From Harmothoe impar (Eukaryota; Annelida; Polychaeta; Phyllodocida; Polynoidae): a stretch of DNA of 64,000 nt. The stretch lies in contig OX381704.1 of assembly GCA_947462335.1 (NCBI GenBank), forward strand, positions 28,543,955-28,607,954, read 5' to 3'. Both the position numbers and the translations under genes were made by a program. Shown in pieces: positions 1-10,750 of the stretch. Under the pieces are notes generated by a model, which worked only from the letters and a program-made list of their open reading frames with translations, was not told where the DNA came from and did no database searches. How positions within the stretch are numbered: the first letter of the stretch is position 1; each line of letters starts with the position of its first letter.

Positions 1-355
1 CCCTGACACAGAGCCCCGTCCCCTTTACTACTCACACCCTGACACAGAGCCCCGTCCCCTTGTACTACTCACACCCTGACACAGGGCCCCGTCACCTGTA
101 CTACTCACACCCTGACACAGGGCCCCGTCCCCTTTACTACTCACACCCTGACACAGAGCCCAGTCCCCTTGTACTACTCACACCCTGACACAGGGCCCCG
201 TCCCCTGTACTACTCACACCCTGACACAGGGCACCGTCCCCTTTACTACTCACACCCTGACACAATACCCAGTCCCCTTGTATTACTCACACCCTGACGC
301 AGGGCCCCATCCCCCTGTACTACCCACACCCTGACACAGGGCCCAATCCCCTTTG
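1..355. repeat. minisatellite, 36-37-bp unit
   Basis: Consecutive units begin with CCCTGACACA at positions 1, 37, 74, 110 and so on, giving a 36-37-bp period and about nine to ten copies. Units differ mainly by CAGAG versus CAGGG and TTTACT versus TGTACT. The array runs off the left window edge, so its true length is unknown. No coding role is apparent. Confidence 0.9.
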
Positions 356-412
356 ATATATCTCCTCCGCTCCATGAAATCTAGATTGTTTTCTCTAGCC
401 AGCCTGTGTATC

Positions 413-556
413 ACTGTGCTCTCCTGTCTCCCTGTCCCTCTGTGACTGACTGTTTCTCCCTCTCTGTCTCTCTTTCTTTGTCACTCTGTCTGTCTCTCCT
501 TTTCTCTGTCTCTCTGTCTCTCTATTTGTCTCTGTCTCTCTGTCTCTCTGTCTCCC
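413..556. repeat. CT-rich simple repeat (TCTCTGTC-like)
   Basis: A pyrimidine-rich stretch built of TCTCTGTC and related short units with interruptions. It explains the Leu/Ser-rich open frame that crosses it. Positions 557-1,030 hold no recognisable gene or repeat. Confidence 0.8.
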
Positions 557-1049
557 CAAACACATCGGATGTCATGCCTGCAATAGTGAGGATTTCTTTA
601 GTAAGTTGGAGGGCGTAATTGTTAGCACAAAACTGCCGACCTGATGGAAACCTCATAAGATAGCATTTAGATGAAAAATGCACCACTGTGAGCTCATTAA
701 TGCATAGAGGACCCCAGGAAACCACACAATCAAAGCACAAGTAATCAATAGTTAGCTCAGTTTGGGTTGTCTGCCATAAAAGTGGTCTTATTGCTTTCTA
801 TGCGCCTTCCTCGTTCCAGCGGCCCTTAATCTCACACTGACAACCGACACAGCCAGACTCCAACCTCCTTCCTTAGGCCTAGGCCCCCATCCCCACCCAC
901 CCCACCCACCCCACTTATCAATACCTCAGACACGTCGGATTACAAACGCTGATTTTCGCTTCCAAATGAAACGATGCACGATAATTAGGACAATGGGATG
1001 TCAGCTCGATTGATTCTGTTGTGATTTAATGTGGATTGTCAGAAGCTTG

Positions 1050-1830
1050 CAGAGGCTGCGGGGCTCGGCGGGGTGCTTATGATGCCGGGTGGTGAGGGGA
1101 GAGGCCGTGTGGGTAGGGCTGGATAAGAGCGCAGTAGGAGGCTCGTGGGCCGGTATACTGCATGTATATGGCCCGATCTAGAGTTAGTGGAAGAAGACGG
1201 ATTACTCCAGGGTTGGGGAAGTTTTCGCTGGATGCCTCCTTTGTGGAGTGACATTAATCTCCAATGATGCTAGGGACATATTTCTCTGCGGGCGCCGATA
1301 AGGAAGTGAGGGTTGTCGCCGCACGCCGACACATACCATCACGAGCGGAGTGTCACCCTTCATTGCCTTCTCACATGAAAACACCATTCTTTCTCGTCCT
1401 CCAGCCCAGTTCTCCTGGCCCTGACAACCCCACAGCCCCGCTCTGCCCCTCCCACCAATATCCCCACAGCCAGGGGGCACTATGGCGAGGGAGAAACAAG
1501 ATGGACGTCATCTCGCGATATCTCACGAGAATCTCGTGATATCTCGCAGTGGGCAGGCGAGATCTATTTTTTCTATCAAAGCGAGGCGGCGTCCAGTGTG
1601 TGCAGTAAGCGCAGAGAGAAAAGTGCTACACTTCCGGCACAAACGTTGCACACAGGGGGCGATTGCGTGTCACCTGTCGGATCTGGGCACCTGTCACATG
1701 TGGGGACCTGTCACACGTGGTCATACGTCACATCTGCTTACGTGTCAGATATGGCCGACTGGGACGCCTGTCCTGATTTGTTCGTCGATCAAGGCTTTTG
1801 ACACGCGATGTGGCGAACCTCGGCTCAGAA
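1050..1830. promoter_or_regulatory. CpG-rich segment with inverted TCTCGTGA motif
   Basis: CpG dinucleotides are clearly denser here than in the flanks. The segment includes an inverted repeat near 1,524-1,540, where TCACGAGA and TCTCGTGA are separated by one base, set among several TCTCGCGA/GATATCTC variants. These resemble the palindromic TCTCGCGAGA promoter element of animals without matching it exactly. A CTCF-like sequence lies at 1,467-1,480. No TATA box or exon could be assigned, so a promoter or CpG-island role is inference; a decayed GC-rich repeat is the alternative. Confidence 0.3.
1467..1480 (+). promoter_or_regulatory. CTCF-like site (candidate)
   Basis: CAGCCAGGGGGCAC matches 12 of 14 positions of the bilaterian CTCF core CCASYAGRKGGCRS. 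It lies in the CpG-rich segment just before the inverted TCTCGTGA motif. A short motif can occur by chance, so this is a candidate only. Confidence 0.25.
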
Positions 1831-2172
1831 GCAAAACACAAATCAGGCCCTTATAAGTAGAGCCCATGAATCAGGGTTAGGACGCAATACATGAATCAAG
1901 GGCCCAGAATATGGATCAGAGATAAGAAACAATTTGGGAATTTACTGCTAGAGTCTGGCGCACCAAAGGGTCCACCAGCGTCTTTCCTGAGGCAATGACT
2001 ATACTGGACAAGTTCGATTGAGTTGCCTACTCAACAGCTACAGCCGCGATAGCCTACCTTTATTAGGCTCTTTCCAATAAAACAGGCGGACTGGTATATT
2101 ATATCTGTCAATTGCCACGTGAGTTTCCGTACAATTTCCACGTGAAATCAAGCTTTGCTTTGTTTAAAAAAT

Positions 2173-2254
2173 AAATCCCCCCTCTGAATTTGTATGTACC
2201 GGATGTACCCGTCAGTGTGCAGGTGGGGGCGGAGAAACGTCATGCAAAATACAG
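2173..2254 (+). repeat. 82-bp direct repeat, copy 1
   Basis: This sequence recurs at 2,631-2,712 with constant offset 458 and only a handful of mismatches. Both copies run from a poly-C-containing AAATCCCCCC start to GCAAAATACAG. It may be part of a degraded mobile element or a local duplication. Confidence 0.8.
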
Positions 2255-2630
2255 ATCAGATAGGGATCTGGATATTTGTAACCACGAACCTGATATAATA
2301 TTAATCGGAAGTTGGGCATGCAACTTGATTAGGAGTATAGGAGCCAAATCCCGGTTTATCCTCAATACGCTTGCAAGAACGGTCACAGTTATGTTATTCA
2401 TATCTCAGTGGTTGATCCGGGCGGGGGTACGGAACCCCCTCCCTTCCCTTTGGATTTTCTGAATAATATTTTGGTCCTCAGCAACCCATGGTATAATTTG
2501 GTGCTTAGCGAACCCCCACTTTTCAAATTGCTGAGTCCAACCCTACACATAGCTATAGGACTATGGCTGATATTAAACCAGAAATGAAACGTATATGGCA
2601 GCTACTAACTACTGTGCCTAGTCTAAAAGG

Positions 2631-2712
2631 AAATCCCCCCTCTGAATGTCTATGTACGGTATGTACCCGTCAGTATGCAGGTGGGGGCGGAGAAACGTCA
2701 TGCAAAATACAG
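2631..2712 (+). repeat. 82-bp direct repeat, copy 2
   Basis: Partner of 2,173-2,254. The sequence between the two copies shows no gene or known element. Confidence 0.8.
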
Positions 2713-2817
2713 GCTTGGCTCTCTTCTTTCTGTTGGCCATTCATGCAGAACCTGGATATAAAACGGTGCGAACATAATAAACGTCTGCTGTGCTTTTACT
2801 GCATCATGCCCTTCATC

Positions 2818-2926
2818 GTCATGATGCATGTCCGCAACCCTGGCCTACTGGAGCTGGCAAACAACTCGCCAGTGCTGTATACGGGGTTGATACACTGCTG
2901 AAGGGTCTGCGTCCATGCATCATGAC
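2818..2926. repeat. fold-back with 13-bp perfect arms
   Basis: GTCATGATGCATG at 2,818-2,830 is the exact reverse complement of 2,914-2,926, with about 83 bp between. A related arrangement (CGCCAGTGCTG near CCATGCATCATGATGACC) recurs at about 29,345-29,470, so this is probably a dispersed element. Positions 2,927-4,170 hold nothing else I can name. Confidence 0.5.
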
Positions 2927-4173
2927 GACCAAGGACATTGGCGCACTGTGCACCCTAAAGGGTTAACTGGTACCCCGATACCAAGGCACCACATCCCACA
3001 TCCTTAACCCCTCGGGGTGTATCCATATCCTTTAGCCCCTCACCAAGAGTGCCACCCTCTTCTCATCATTGTTATAGATCAGGAAATAGAACAATGGATC
3101 ACCTCAATGATTAATCCTTTGTGTGATATTTCGATTGGAGCTTCACTGAAAACGCCCAGTCCCTACCTTCTTCTCAGCCAGGCGTACGCACGCACCAATA
3201 TTCATTCAACACCAGCCCCCTTCCCGTCGCCCCTACTTCCGGTTCCCACTGTCCCAGAATTCCCAGGCAATGACAGGCCCCGGCTGCAAATGGAATTGAA
3301 GGTTCACTATTCACAGAGAGAATACCTCAGGGGGATCTTTCAATCAATACCACAACAATCACGGGAAGCTCTGAATTGATTTCGTGCAAATCAATTTCCA
3401 CTACAATTTCATAATCCGCAAGGCATAATTAGACCGTATTTGTTCTCATTTAACATTACTTTTCGCCTTTTCAGAGAGATTCAATGCATTCGCTCGAGGT
3501 TTTATGCAAATCTCACCGCAATCAATGTCTGCATAAAAATTGAGAGACTCGGCCAAACGATAAGACAAGATTATAGCACAATGCTCTTTTTTATTACTCC
3601 AAGAAATAAGAACCAGCTAAGGGATGCCTTAAAGGGCGGATAAGGCTTATACTTATAACCCATATGAAGCACATCAGTGCTAAGCCGTATAAGGCAACTA
3701 GTTTACTGGAAAACAACAGATGAGATTAAACGTTCACACACCAAAGAAGCAGAATTATTTAGGTCAGGTGTTAATATGTGTGTGCTACTGAGGACTTTAG
3801 GCGTTCCACTAAACTAATTGTGAGCATTGGTTTATATCTCTAATGAGCCATACTATGTCTATCATCATCCCCTTCTTCCACTTATTTTCTAATCCCAGAG
3901 AGACCAAACACTCCCCATAGACAGTAATACTGCCTCAATAGCGGTATCCACGTCTTACCTTCTAAGTGGAAGATCCCTCTATCTTTCCTCTATGGCATTG
4001 TTATTGAATGAGGGATATCGTACTTACCTGCTCCTAGCACATAGGATGTGACTTGCAAGCAATGTTCATACTCATCCCAAGACTGATCCAGCAAGTATAC
4101 GTAGTGCTACCACCTACATTTGGCCATATTATATCTATAGGCCTAGTTACTTATTAGTATAACGTTCCTTACT

Positions 4174-4340
4174 CACGCTTCGAGGTGCAGATAATGATTC
4201 TTATCCACACCTCGAGGAGGTGTCAGCTGGTTTCACTATTCGCACCTTGAGGAGGTGTGATCTAGAATTTTTCTTTGCACCTCAAGGAGGTTGAATCTAT
4301 ATAAAATGGTCAATTATTCAGCTCCTCCCGGGAGGATGGG
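4174..4340. repeat. tandem short hairpins at 35-bp spacing
   Basis: CACCTCGAGGAGGTG at 4,208, CACCTTGAGGAGGTG at 4,243 and CACCTCAAGGAGGTTG at 4,278 are spaced exactly 35 bp apart. Each forms a 6-bp stem (CACCTC/GAGGTG) with a 3-base loop, weaker in the third copy. A decayed copy precedes them at 4,174 and a variant CTCCTCCCGGGAGGA follows near 4,322. The spacers are not conserved. Positions 4,341-5,200 hold no gene. Confidence 0.7.
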
Positions 4341-5200
4341 GTTAAAGATATGGTTTACTGTAGTATACTGGTTATAAGAAGTGTTTCACTAAGGCATACT
4401 ACCAAGATGTAAAGCTGGCATGTGTGGGCTACAACCAAGATACAACTAATATATAAGTGTTTCACAATGCATACTAGCATGGATCTCACAAATTTCTGTT
4501 CATTTGTGATGAAAACTAGTTATACACATGTAAACAACATTTATGCTGATCCTATGTTACCATAATGTAAGGGGAGAGTAATTAACATTAATGATACATG
4601 GTTCCTAAGATCGAGCTACTTTCACCAAATATTGTAGCTAAGTATACAGTCATAGATACTATCGAATCTTGTGAAACACCGAGTTAATACTAATGTTTGA
4701 ATACATCTGTGAAAGTAAGTTGGTCTTAGAAAACATGTAAAATTAATTGCATGTACTGTCACCTTGTGAAACATCCCACAAGGCAGTCTGGGAGATGGAT
4801 CAAACTAGCACGCACTTAGCTATTTATCTCAATCTAACATGATAATATAGAGAAAACAGTACAGGGCGGATGAAAATGCACCTGTATGTGACATGTCTAT
4901 TACCCTAATTAATACTATAACATACTTAATCGTTCACCAACACGCCACTGTTCAAAGATACAATGTCAGATAAGACACCCCAAAATTAGGTTAACATTGC
5001 AATTGCGTTATGACATTCAAGAAATCCTCCCATTTGACATCAGTCTTATTAGTATCAATGTTTTCCTTATTGTGATTTACAGGTAGAAAACAGGTCATAA
5101 TTTCCGCGAGCTGACAGTTATTTATTTATGACAATATATTGTAGTGCTGTTATGCTAAATGATGAATGAGAGCCTTCCAACTTTCCATACATGCATGTAA

Positions 5201-5984
5201 TTAAGGTGGGTCGCTACCCTTTGATCAAAGTTAACAGAATGTCTTTATTTTTTTCTATGGATAGTCTGAATCATATAGAATCGGAAAATGAAAAGAAAAA
5301 TGGGGGGTCCCGACCTACTTTTTTAGATACAGAATTTTGAAAAATTAAAGTATTTTAATTTTTCTCTAAAAATGAGAAAAAAATGTGAAAACTTCATTTT
5401 TTTTTTTAAATATCAACCACTATGCACAGAAATGTAAAACTTTGGATTTGAAACGCCTATATGTTTCACTTTACTGCAAAAATAATTTTACTGTTGTATA
5501 CCATGGCATTCTGGGTAAAAATATAATGTTTCGGGAAAGAATAGGAATAAATTGCTATTATTTTGTGGCCTTATTGGCTAAAAATTATATTCAGAATTAA
5601 CAGAACTTTTTTAAACTCTCTCAGAAAATAGTTCAGATCATTTGCTAACATATGAGAGTGATTTTGATAGGGGGTCCCAGGCATATTTTTAGGTTTTTTG
5701 GCCTTTGAAGTTAAAAAATATAGCAAAATCGGTCTAAATCTTACATTTAAAGCCAGAAATAAAGTGTAAAATGGCTAGAATCGGGATAAAAAATGGCTAC
5801 AATTTATACCCTTAGTTATTTTAAGTAGCTTAATGAGATCTATATCATTCTAGATACTGCTTTATTGGTAAATAGTTTCAAAATTCTAACTTTTGATAAA
5901 AATAGCAAATATCATGGGCTACAAATATATCAAATATTCAAAGTCCAATAAAACGGTCAATTTTGAGGTAGCGACCCACCTTAA
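5201..5984. mobile_element. TTAA-flanked MITE (784 bp)
   Basis: The 14-bp terminal inverted repeats GGTGGGTCGCTACC and GGTAGCGACCCACC face each other, each flanked outside by TTAA. The interior is AT-rich and non-coding. A TTAA target duplication is typical of piggyBac, Kolobok and some Sola-type elements. Which applies cannot be decided without a transposase. This copy lacks 127 bp present in the partial copy at 6,830-7,350. Confidence 0.75.
5592..5965 (+). repeat. 374-bp duplicated block a, copy 1
   Basis: Identical by eye to 6,830-7,203 (offset 1,238). It lies wholly inside the TTAA MITE. It is followed by block b without the 127-bp segment that separates a and b in the second copy. Confidence 0.9.
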
Positions 5985-6092
5985 ATGGATCATCTAATCA
6001 ACCTAACATGGGAAAGTCACCTAAAATTAGCTGAGATGGTAGCTTTGAACTACCGGTAAGTTGCAACAGCCAAGTGCCAATATATCTCTATC
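5965..6092 (+). repeat. 128-bp duplicated block b, copy 1
   Basis: Identical by eye to 7,331-7,458 (offset 1,366). It spans the right MITE terminus and about 108 bp of flanking DNA, so the duplication includes host flank and is not simply a second transposition. Confidence 0.9.
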
Positions 6093-6826
6093 CAGTATTA
6101 CCTCCATTATCGCTCAGATTATTATCCCTGTACCCTTGTCAAAGAACATGCAAATGTCCCCATGCTAAGCCGCTTGCCTGGCTTACGTTGTATCCAACCT
6201 GATTATCCAAATTAGGTTAAAACCAATTCTTCTATTGATTTGATCCCTAAAGCTCAGAGGAGGGGAAAAGAAGGGGCAAGCTTCAAAAGGGGGTGGAGTG
6301 GCTAATGGGGCAGCAATAAGTAGATGGCTTTAGATTTACATAATTTGACTGAGACAGGCTGGTATCATGTCTAACTGCATGGGGCTGGTGGAACAAGTAT
6401 CCTTCAGCACAGAACCCATTATAGTTGTGGGTGTTACAGTGAACTAGGGAATTTTATCATGTCTTCCACATCTAAGTTCCAGTCCCCTAGGCTAAAGCAG
6501 CAACTTCCGTTGGTTGGTTGGTGGTTGGGTTGCTTTACGCCCTAATTAACAGCTATGGTTATTTCAAGGGCGGTGATGGTGATCGGATCTATGAGGTGAC
6601 TGGAAGCAGAAAACACATCCCTATACTTTTACCGAGACAATGGTTCTTTTACATCCCACACTACGTAGGCACAGTGTGAGATGGACAGGCCTTTGATATG
6701 CTGTATGTCCCCCACACCAAGGGGGAGGTCGCAGCTCAATACCGTTGTGATTTATCCATGCTCATATCTAGATATAGATGGATTATACATGTTCTTCTTA
6801 TTTATGGCTATTATTAAGAAGGGGAT
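6090..6826 (+). repeat. 737-bp duplicated block c, copy 1
   Basis: Identical by eye to 10,751-11,487 with constant offset 4,661. The block is non-coding. A 48-residue stretch of open frame near 6,681 occurs identically in the second copy but diverges immediately after the block, so it is not a conserved gene. Confidence 0.92.
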
Positions 6827-6829
6827 TAA

Positions 6830-7350
6830 CAGAATTAACAGAACTTTTTTAAACTCTCTCAGAAAATAGTTCAGATCATTTGCTAACATATGAGAGTGAT
6901 TTTGATAGGGGGTCCCAGGCATATTTTTAGGTTTTTTGGCCTTTGAAGTTAAAAAATATAGCAAAATCGGTCTAAATCTTACATTTAAAGCCAGAAATAA
7001 AGTGTAAAATGGCTAGAATCGGGATAAAAAATGGCTACAATTTATACCCTTAGTTATTTTAAGTAGCTTAATGAGATCTATATCATTCTAGATACTGCTT
7101 TATTGGTAAATAGTTTCAAAATTCTAACTTTTGATAAAAATAGCAAATATCATGGGCTACAAATATATCAAATATTCAAAGTCCAATAAAACGGTCAATT
7201 TTGCTCGAAACCTCCCAATTTTTTAACATGGCTTAGTCAGCATGTATAGGTATCAGATCATTCAATATTAGCTCATTCTGATACATTTCAGCTATATGCG
7301 CAGATTCCTGCGCAGTGGGTCCATATTCAAGAGGTAGCGACCCACCTTAA
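6830..7350 (+). mobile_element. left-truncated copy of the TTAA MITE
   Basis: Carries the interior and the right terminus (GGTAGCGACCCACC at 7,333, then TTAA), plus a 127-bp segment at 7,204-7,330 missing from the first copy. The left terminus is absent, because the copy begins abruptly at the junction with block c. It continues into block b at 7,331-7,458. Confidence 0.85.
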
Positions 7351-7785
7351 ATGGATCATCTAATCAACCTAACATGGGAAAGTCACCTAAAATTAGCTGA
7401 GATGGTAGCTTTGAACTACCGGTAAGTTGCAACAGCCAAGTGCCAATATATCTCTATCATCAGTGTATCCAATGTCACATGTATTTATTTGTGTATGGTT
7501 ATAATTTGAAAAGTATATATCCTATTTTCTATTTTTTTCTGGTTCACAGGGACTGTATATAGCTCAAATCTATATTGTACCCTTTTTGTGCATAGCTATA
7601 CCATTACAGACTCATGGAACCATGAACCAACAGGCGGCACTCCTGTCTGCCATATATGTTAAGATGAGAAAACAAAATCTAATCTCTTTAGGTTGAAAGA
7701 AGGAGTGGAATACACTGCCTTTACCTGCTACCTCATTTCCTTTTGCACATGATAAACTGCTAAAGTATTGGCCTTTGTCTAGCTA

Positions 7786-8646
7786 CACTGTAAAAAATAG
7801 ATGTACTTTTTACAGATTCACTCTGTAAAATTTAACGCTGATTCACTGTTATTTGGAGTACAGTGAAGCATCGTACATATCAGCCATTTCACAGTGGATC
7901 CTTGTTAAATGCTAACCTGGTTTGGATTACAATGATTCAACGTAAATTCATCTTCTAATGTCAACCCCAGAGGGAGCCACATATAGTGGATCTTGCCATA
8001 GATAGGTGGCCTGGTTTGTAAGAAGACTTTTCTGGAGAGTGTGAGCCCTTGAAGTGGAGTATACATGTTGAAATAATGGTAATTTTCATTTAATCTATAT
8101 GTTTGACAATTCAACAATTCAATCTTGTGATAGGTTTGACAAAATACCATGACCACTTGATAGTATCCAGAAGAAAGTAGCTGTCTGGATCTATACACCC
8201 ATTTTGTGGTAACATACTATGCATATATCCTCACCTCTGGAAACTCAGCCTTGTATCAATCCTATAGAGTAAAACCTCTTGTATAGGCCAGGGCTAGTTT
8301 GCAAGTTAGATCGCCAGTGTGGCGTATAGGATAAGGACAAAGTCAAAGTATGGCTTATCTGTAAGTTTTTAGATGTATACTACAGTAACTAAAGTCACCA
8401 TAAACAGACTCCCTGTGAGGCTTATCGAATATTCTCTGTATATTTGAATACTCTGAATCTATTAATGGTAATTCAACATAAAATTAACAGTGATTCAACG
8501 TAAAATGAATGGTGATTCTGCATAAAATGAACAGTGATTCAACATCAAATTAATGGTGACCGTCACCATTTAAAAAAACAGTGAAAGTTATGTCCCAAAA
8601 GTTGCCGGTGATTCAACGTCACTTTGACGACATTTTTTTTACAGTG
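7786..8646. mobile_element. TA-flanked MITE, CACTGTAAAAAA termini (861 bp)
   Basis: Left end CACTGTAAAAAA and right end TTTTTTACAGTG are inverted repeats flanked by TA on both sides (7,784-7,785 and 8,647-8,648). Near both ends are short reiterated GATTCAACGTAAAATGAA-like subrepeats, densest at 8,465-8,560. No transposase is present. The TA target and CACTG start recur in smaller elements at 14,576 and 55,074. Positions 7,459-7,783 are unassigned. Confidence 0.75.
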
Positions 8647-8648
8647 TA

Positions 8649-9458
8649 ACACATGTATATTTTATATGTTCTTCAGTAGTTATAGGCACCTATAGCCAAT
8701 GATAAACTATGCGTATAAGATCTGTTAGTTAAAGTTAGGAACACCTCCTGATGGTGTACGGTAGCTATATGCTATCCTGTGTATAGCATCTCCTCTCTAT
8801 TTCAGGAGCTAAAGCGAGGTGTCGTTAGGACCTCTGGTGTGCACACTTAGAGCCCACTGAAAGTGCAGAGATGCAAATCCCTAGACAATGGGATGCAACT
8901 GTCAGTCCCTATGTGGTCCATGGCTACCACCAGCCCGAATTCTATTACATGAGGTTGAAAGGAAGTCTGGGAATCTGGTGTCAGGACCAATAACTGTACC
9001 GTATATTGGATTGAGACAATCGTGTACCTTTACAAGTACCTCACATTACCGATATGGTTCTCCTGAGAAAACCGAGTCTGCAACTCGAGCTTTGTATTCA
9101 TTCTTTTTTCTATTTTCGCACATCACATGTGTTCTCTCGTGGGAAATGGTTTGTAATCGAAAATAAAGAAGGCAATATGTTCATGTTCTATTGGCTTGCT
9201 GAAGTTACAGGTTATATCTGACAGTACCCGAACCTCTTGCGGCTGCATTCACTGGAGGTTAATTGAAGGAACATTTATGTGTGTTTTTCTAAGAAATTAG
9301 GAGGGAAGCAAAAGGCAATACGATTTACTTTTTCTTGATAAACGACGATAGGCCCGAGTTGGTCGCACACCCTAGGGTTCTGGTGTTTACAGCGATAAGC
9401 TGTCTCACAAGTTTCCCTTCACGTTCCGAGAAAAAGATAGGAACAGACAACTCGGTTG
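8649..9458. other. non-coding stretch, nothing recognised
   Basis: No gene, RNA or repeat could be supported here. The short open frame at about 8,888-9,166 has no recognisable domain and no partner exon. Confidence 0.5.
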
Positions 9459-9819
9459 GGCCACACCAAAAAAAAAAGTTGGTCTACGGATTTCCCGCAC
9501 CATATTTTTGAAAATGCAAATTTTTTTTTTTTTTGAAAAAAAAAGTGTCTACGGATGCGCCCGCACCACTTTTGGAGAAATTTGAATTTTTTTTTTTTTT
9601 TTTTTTTTTTTGGGTGTCTTTTTTCTGATCGCTAGCCAAATTTGGGAGTTTGCAAAAATGTTTCCCTCAAAAAAAAAAATTGCCCCCGCTCCACTTGGTT
9701 CAAGGTTAAAATCCGCAGACAAAAAAAAAATTTGGAAAAAAAAAAAAAAAAATTTCGCTCGCTCGCACCATTTTTTCAAAATGAAAATCCATAGACCAAC
9801 TTTTTTTTTTGGTGTGGCC
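9459..9819. mobile_element. T/A-run fold-back MITE (361 bp)
   Basis: GGCCACACC followed by an A-run and GTTGGTCTACGG at the left end is mirrored by CCATAGACCAAC, a T-run and GGTGTGGCC at the right end. Arms are about 35 bp. The interior is dominated by long A and T runs and by repeated TCTACGGAT and CGCACCA motifs. Lys/Phe-rich open frames on both strands are artefacts of these runs. Confidence 0.75.
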
Positions 9820-10750
9820 TTAGCTGTCTATTTGATTGTGAATGTTACGCGGTCATATATTACGTTTATGGCCCATGACTTCTCTCCGTCCCTGGCTCGG
9901 CAGCCTCTATACTATATGTCTGCATGGGTGTCGAGCCAGAGATGGAAGAAGTGCCAAAGGGAGGTGGAGATGCAAGAGGGAGGTGTGGCGACTGAGGTAG
10001 ATATATAATGGAGCATGAACGGAGTTAATCGCGGTTAGAGACCAGATAAAGTAAGGAGGAAAAGTGGTTAATGATTTTTTGGACCTAAATTGGGCCTGAA
10101 CAATAACTTTTTAAAGGATCAGGGTTGGGAAAGGCCTCCTAGATTTCATTAAGCAATATTTTTCTCCAAGGGGTGAAGCCAATGTTAAAACAGTTAAAAA
10201 ATATATATTGCTAGACTATTTAAAACGATCCTCAATCCCCATTATCATAATTGGGTTTAGCCGACATGGCCTAGGTAAGACTGCATAGGATTATGTATGG
10301 GCCATGCAGGGGGAGAGGTAAAGAAACACAGAATTTCCCAGGTGATTAATATCTGAGAGCAACCCTCCCTGTAACAGTCTATTAAGTTGCTGCCATTTGT
10401 ATTTTTGGCAAAAACAACCGACCCTGCTTGTTACTGCATGGCGCACTGCCCCTTAAACCAAAGTGTGCCTAACTTCCAGTCCAACGCATCCCATGTTAGT
10501 TGAAGCAATAATCAAATATGATTCTGGTGAGGAAGTCCTCTAAGCAAAAGGGCCAGCAGATAACCCAATCCACCGATACCCCTTATGACAACGCTACTTC
10601 TTCTAGAGGCCTGCATAACGATCTAATTATAAGATGGCGGTGGCGTTGGTAGAAGAGTCTCTGGCTTGTTGGCTAGTAGATAACAATGTTCCCGCCGGCT
10701 TGTTATCTAGCTAGGGGGCGCTTCACTGCTGTTCACACCGGAGAACCTCC
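9820..10750. other. non-coding stretch with one YY1-like motif
   Basis: No gene seen. AAGATGGCGG at 10,631-10,640 matches the core of the YY1 site. This stretch belongs to the 7,459-10,750 interval that is absent between blocks b and c of the first copy. Confidence 0.4.

Noticed and set aside
4174..4340. CRISPR-like array
   Set aside because: Repeats are only 15 bp with 20-bp spacers and decay rapidly, and the DNA is clearly eukaryotic with no cas genes.
6681..6869. Short ORF repeated identically at 11,342 (MDRPLICCMSPTPRG start)
   Set aside because: The identity ends exactly at the edge of the 737-bp duplicated block and the C-termini differ, so it is carried by the duplication rather than by selection.
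9549..10008. Lys/Phe-rich ORFs on both strands
   Set aside because: They are produced by A and T runs inside the fold-back MITE.
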